A stretch of DNA of 8,326 nt. Origin: an uncultured Bacilli bacterium (GTDB taxonomy: Bacteria; Bacillota_I; Bacilli_A; RF39; UBA660). Both the position numbers and the translations under genes were made by a program. Shown in pieces: positions 6,445 to 8,326 of this stretch (within the stretch, counting starts at the first letter, position 1; every line of letters begins with the position of its first letter). Under the pieces are notes generated by a model. It ran no database searches. It had not been told where the DNA came from and worked only from the letters and a program-made list of their open reading frames with translations. The DNA lies in the NCBI GenBank assembly GCA_947626445.1, contig CANQSC010000050.1, positions 1 through 8,326 on the forward strand. The letters are read 5' to 3'.

Positions 6445-6705
6445 CTATAGAATAACAGCTTCAATTAGAACTTCAACTAATTCATATCTTTTAGTTTTAG
6501 ATAATGGTCTAGTTGCTCTAATTCTTACTGTATCTCCTACTTTTGCGATATTATTTTCATCGTGTGCTGCATATTTTTTAGAATATTTAACACGTTTCCC
6601 ATATAATGGATGTCTTTTATGGGTTTCAACTAAAACTGTAATTGTTTTATTGGCAGATGCACTAACAACTCTACCAACTAATTCTTGTTTTTTCTTCTCT
6701 GCCAT
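6445..6705 (-). CDS. rpsQ: 30S ribosomal protein S17 (uS17)
   Basis: Primary 16S rRNA-binding protein with an OB fold. The 86 residues are full length. ELVGRVVSASANKTITVLVE (8-27), the HPLYGKRVKYSKKYAAHDE loop (32-50) and the family signature GDTVRIRATRPLSKTKRYEL (57-76) identify it; Ala64 replaces the Glu usually found before TRPLSK. The ATG overlaps the TAA of rpmC as TAATG, and AGGAGG lies about 9 bases upstream, inside the last rpmC codons. It ends in TAG fused with the binding site of rplN. Confidence 0.98.
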   Translation of the reverse strand: MAEKKKQELVGRVVSASANKTITVLVETHKRHPLYGKRVKYSKKYAAHDENNIAKVGDTVRIRATRPLSKTKRYELVEVLIEAVIL

Positions 6706-6908
6706 TATTTATTACCTCCTACAGTTTTTCTTTCATTTAAAATTGTCATCATTCTTGCTACTTCCTTACGAAGTAAATTTATTTTATCAGTTTTTTCTAA
6801 TGAACCTCTGGCATTTTGCATACGTAGATCTAATAATTCAGCTTTACCAGCTTTAATTCTTGCCATAATTTCTTCATCAGATAAAGCACGTATTTCACTA
6901 GTTTTCAT
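6705..6908 (-). CDS. rpmC: 50S ribosomal protein L29 (uL29)
   Basis: Small two-helix protein beside L23 at the tunnel exit, part of the platform for nascent-chain factors. The 67 residues are normal. MKTSEIRALSDEEI (1-14) starts helix 1, and ARGSLEKTDKINLLRKEVAR (33-52) leads into helix 2, ending in TILNER. LLDLRMQ (25-31) replaces the common LFNLRFQ. The ATG overlaps the rplP stop as TAATG, and AGGTGAG within the rplP 3' end is the likely binding site. Confidence 0.97.
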   Translation of the reverse strand: MKTSEIRALSDEEIMARIKAGKAELLDLRMQNARGSLEKTDKINLLRKEVARMMTILNERKTVGGNK

Positions 6909-7324
6909 TAGATCTCACCTTCCTTTTTAACAAATTTACATTTAATTGGTAATTTGTGAGAGGCAAGCCTTAAAGCTTCACGAGCAATTTCTTCAGTTAC
7001 TCCTGAAATTTCAAACATAATCTTACCACTCTTTACAACTGCAACCCATTCTTCAACATTACCTTTACCTTTTCCTTGACGAGTTTCTAAAGGTTTTTTA
7101 GTACGAGGCATATCTGGGAAAATATTTATAAATACTTTTCCACCACGCTTCATATAACGAGTCATAGCTATACGGGCAGCTTCAATTTGTCTTGATGAAA
7201 CATAGTTTCCTTCACGAGCCATTAAACCAAATTCACCAAAATGTAATTCGGTATTTCCTTTAGCATGTCCTTCATATGAACGACGATGTTGCTTACGATA
7301 CTTAGTTCTTTTTGGCATCAACAT
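6908..7324 (-). CDS. rplP: 50S ribosomal protein L16 (uL16)
   Basis: Large-subunit protein near the A-site tRNA elbow and peptidyl transferase centre. The start is ATG at 7324-7322, giving 138 residues beginning MLMPKRTKYRK, the standard L16 N-terminus. An in-frame GTG three codons upstream is rejected because it abuts the binding site AAGGAGA (7334-7340). Motifs include GNTELHFGEFGLMA (23-36), IFPDMPRTKKPLETRQGKGK (68-87; RQG instead of the usual RMG) and EEWVAVVKSG (91-100). The arginine at 82 aligns with the one hydroxylated in E. coli L16. The first 23 bases overlap the end of rpsC. The 3' end overlaps rpmC. Confidence 0.97.
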   Translation of the reverse strand: MLMPKRTKYRKQHRRSYEGHAKGNTELHFGEFGLMAREGNYVSSRQIEAARIAMTRYMKRGGKVFINIFPDMPRTKKPLETRQGKGKGNVEEWVAVVKSGKIMFEISGVTEEIAREALRLASHKLPIKCKFVKKEGEI

Positions 7325-7985
7325 GAGATTCACTCTCCTTTACATTCTTTTTAGTAGGAAGAATTTCCCCCTTATAGATCCAAACTTTAACCCCAATTTT
7401 TCCATAAGTTGTAAGAGCTTCAGCTTCAGCATAATCTATATCAGCTCTTAGGGTATGAAGTGGAACAGTTCCTTCAGTATAACCTTCGCTACGAGCCATT
7501 TCAGCTCCGCCTAATCTTCCACTTACCATTGTTTTAATACCCTTTGCTCCAGCTTTCATTGTATTTCTAATAGCCCTTTTTTGAGCACTTCTAAATGGAG
7601 CACGATTTTCAATTTGCATTGCAATATTTTCTGCAACTAATTTAGCAGTTGTATCAGCATTTTTACTGCAATCAACAATTGATACATAAATATCTTCATT
7701 AACTAATTTTGCTAAAGATTTACGAAGTTTATCAATATCTTCACCACCACGGCCAATAATGACTCCAGGTTTAGCTGTATTAATAGTTACTTCACAACGA
7801 CCTTTTTTACGTTCAATAATAATAGAAGCAACAGAAGCATCTTTTAATTTTTCACTTAAATATTTACGAATTTTTAAGTCTTTATTTAAAAGAGTACCAA
7901 ATTCTTTTTTATCTGCATACCATTTTGATTGCCAATCTTTATTAATACCTAAACGGTAACCAATAGGATTAACTTTTTGTCCCAT
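7302..7985 (-). CDS. rpsC: 30S ribosomal protein S3 (uS3)
   Basis: Protein of the 30S head lining the mRNA entry tunnel. The 227 residues are full length. MGQKVNPIGYRLGI (1-14) is the classic N-terminus. The type II KH domain spans about 39-107, with the GRGG loop at 78-81 after GVII. The C-terminal domain has RAPFRSAQKRAIRNTMKAG (128-146), SGRLGGAEMARSEGYTEG (155-172, family signature) and KIGVKVWIYKGE (196-207). The final 15 or so residues are charged; the last seven and the stop are encoded in DNA that also begins rplP. AGGAGG lies about 9 bases before the ATG, which overlaps the rplV stop as TAATG. Confidence 0.98.
   Translation of the reverse strand: MGQKVNPIGYRLGINKDWQSKWYADKKEFGTLLNKDLKIRKYLSEKLKDASVASIIIERKKGRCEVTINTAKPGVIIGRGGEDIDKLRKSLAKLVNEDIYVSIVDCSKNADTTAKLVAENIAMQIENRAPFRSAQKRAIRNTMKAGAKGIKTMVSGRLGGAEMARSEGYTEGTVPLHTLRADIDYAEAEALTTYGKIGVKVWIYKGEILPTKKNVKESESHVDAKKN
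7334..7340 (-). promoter_or_regulatory. Ribosome binding site of rplP inside rpsC
   Basis: AAGGAGA on the minus strand, 9 bases before the ATG at 7324-7322. It lies within the coding sequence of the S3 C-terminal tail and decides the L16 start against the GTG at 7333-7331. Confidence 0.8.
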
Positions 7986-8326
7986 TATTTATTGCCTCCT
8001 TTATTATCACTTACTTTAACGGTAATATGACTTGTTCTTTTATCACGACGATCGACATTACCACGTGATGCAAATTTAATTCTTTTATAAACAGGTCCAG
8101 GGTTAATAAAACATTCAGAAATAACTAAGTCATTTTCTTTAGTTTCAAAATTATTAACTGCATTAGCAATCGCACTTTCTAAAACTTTAGAAATTAAACG
8201 ACTTGATTTAGTATTAGTAGTAGCTAAAATAGCCCGAGCATCAAAAATATTTTTACCACGAATTAAATCCATAGTCATTCTTGCTTTTCTAGGCGCTACC
8301 ATAGCACTTTTATGAATTGCATATGT
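7985..8326 (-). CDS. rplV: 50S ribosomal protein L22 (uL22), 5' end cut by the window
   Basis: 23S rRNA-binding protein whose long hairpin lines the nascent-peptide tunnel. The reading frame stays open to the window edge, giving 113 visible residues. An internal ATG at 8302 is not the start: the residues before it (TYAIHKSA) align with the region just before the conserved APRKAR segment. LIRGKNIFDARAIL, VLESAIANAVNNFE and KRTSHITVKVSD are typical. The hairpin tip differs from the usual PRAxGRA form (see finding). About ten residues are probably missing at the N-terminus, by comparison with the family's usual 110-120. The stop overlaps the rpsC start. Confidence 0.97.
   Translation of the reverse strand, partial: TYAIHKSAMVAPRKARMTMDLIRGKNIFDARAILATTNTKSSRLISKVLESAIANAVNNFETKENDLVISECFINPGPVYKRIKFASRGNVDRRDKRTSHITVKVSDNKGGNK

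Noticed and set aside
6422..6856. Plus-strand open frame of 144 codons across rplN, rpsQ and rpmC
   Set aside because: It lies antisense to three conserved, well-supported ribosomal protein genes, resembles no protein family, and reflects low stop density opposite AT-rich coding DNA.
7325..7333. GTG start of L16 three codons upstream
   Set aside because: It sits directly against the AAGGAGA binding site with no spacing, while the ATG at 7324 has a normal spacing and gives the standard MLMPKRTKYRK N-terminus.
8300..8302. Internal ATG as the true start of rplV
   Set aside because: The frame continues open to the window edge, and the conserved APRKAR segment is normally preceded by further residues, so the gene is cut by the window edge.
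1..8326. Internal promoters or terminators within the operon
   Set aside because: TATAAT-like strings are expected by chance in such AT-rich DNA, gaps are at most 14 bases, and no hairpin followed by a T-run was seen between genes.

Overview
This window lies wholly inside a ribosomal-protein mega-operon, the end of the S10 block followed by the spc block. Every gene is on the minus strand, so transcription runs from high to low coordinates. In that direction the order is rplV (5' end outside the window), rpsC, rplP, rpmC, rpsQ, rplN, rplX, rplE, rpsN (zinc type), rpsH, rplF, rplR, rpsE, rplO, secY, adk, map and infA (3' end outside the window). There are 18 genes, 16 of them complete. No intergenic gap exceeds 14 bases, several genes overlap, and no stretch above 300 bases lacks a gene. 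I saw no promoter, terminator, RNA gene, repeat, CRISPR array or mobile element.

The DNA is strongly AT-rich with strong AGGAGG-type ribosome binding sites. It has the four-cysteine S14, a four-cysteine LID in adenylate kinase, and Bacillus-like gene order. This suggests a low-GC member of the Bacillota, Bacilli/Erysipelotrichia/uncultured RF39-like or Acholeplasma-like (inference). UGA is a stop here: map ends in TGA, and the Trp codons I checked (L15, S14) are TGG. This argues against the Mycoplasma code. rpmD (L30) is missing from its usual place between rpsE and rplO.

Region by region: 8326 to about 6445 carries the L22, S3, L16, L29 and S17 genes. 6433 to 2767 carries L14, L24, L5, S14, S8, L6, L18, S5 and L15. 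2767 to 1 carries the export channel SecY, adenylate kinase, methionine aminopeptidase and initiation factor 1. Together these link ribosome assembly to membrane insertion, nucleotide supply, N-terminal processing and initiation.

I found no undescribed system; this is a conserved housekeeping locus. The points worth a second look are a Lys-rich N-terminal extension on IF-1, an altered L22 tunnel hairpin, a shortened L24 with a charged tail, an unusual adenylate kinase P-loop, loss of rpmD, and a strict pattern in which TAG stops occur only fused to the next gene's Shine-Dalgarno sequence.
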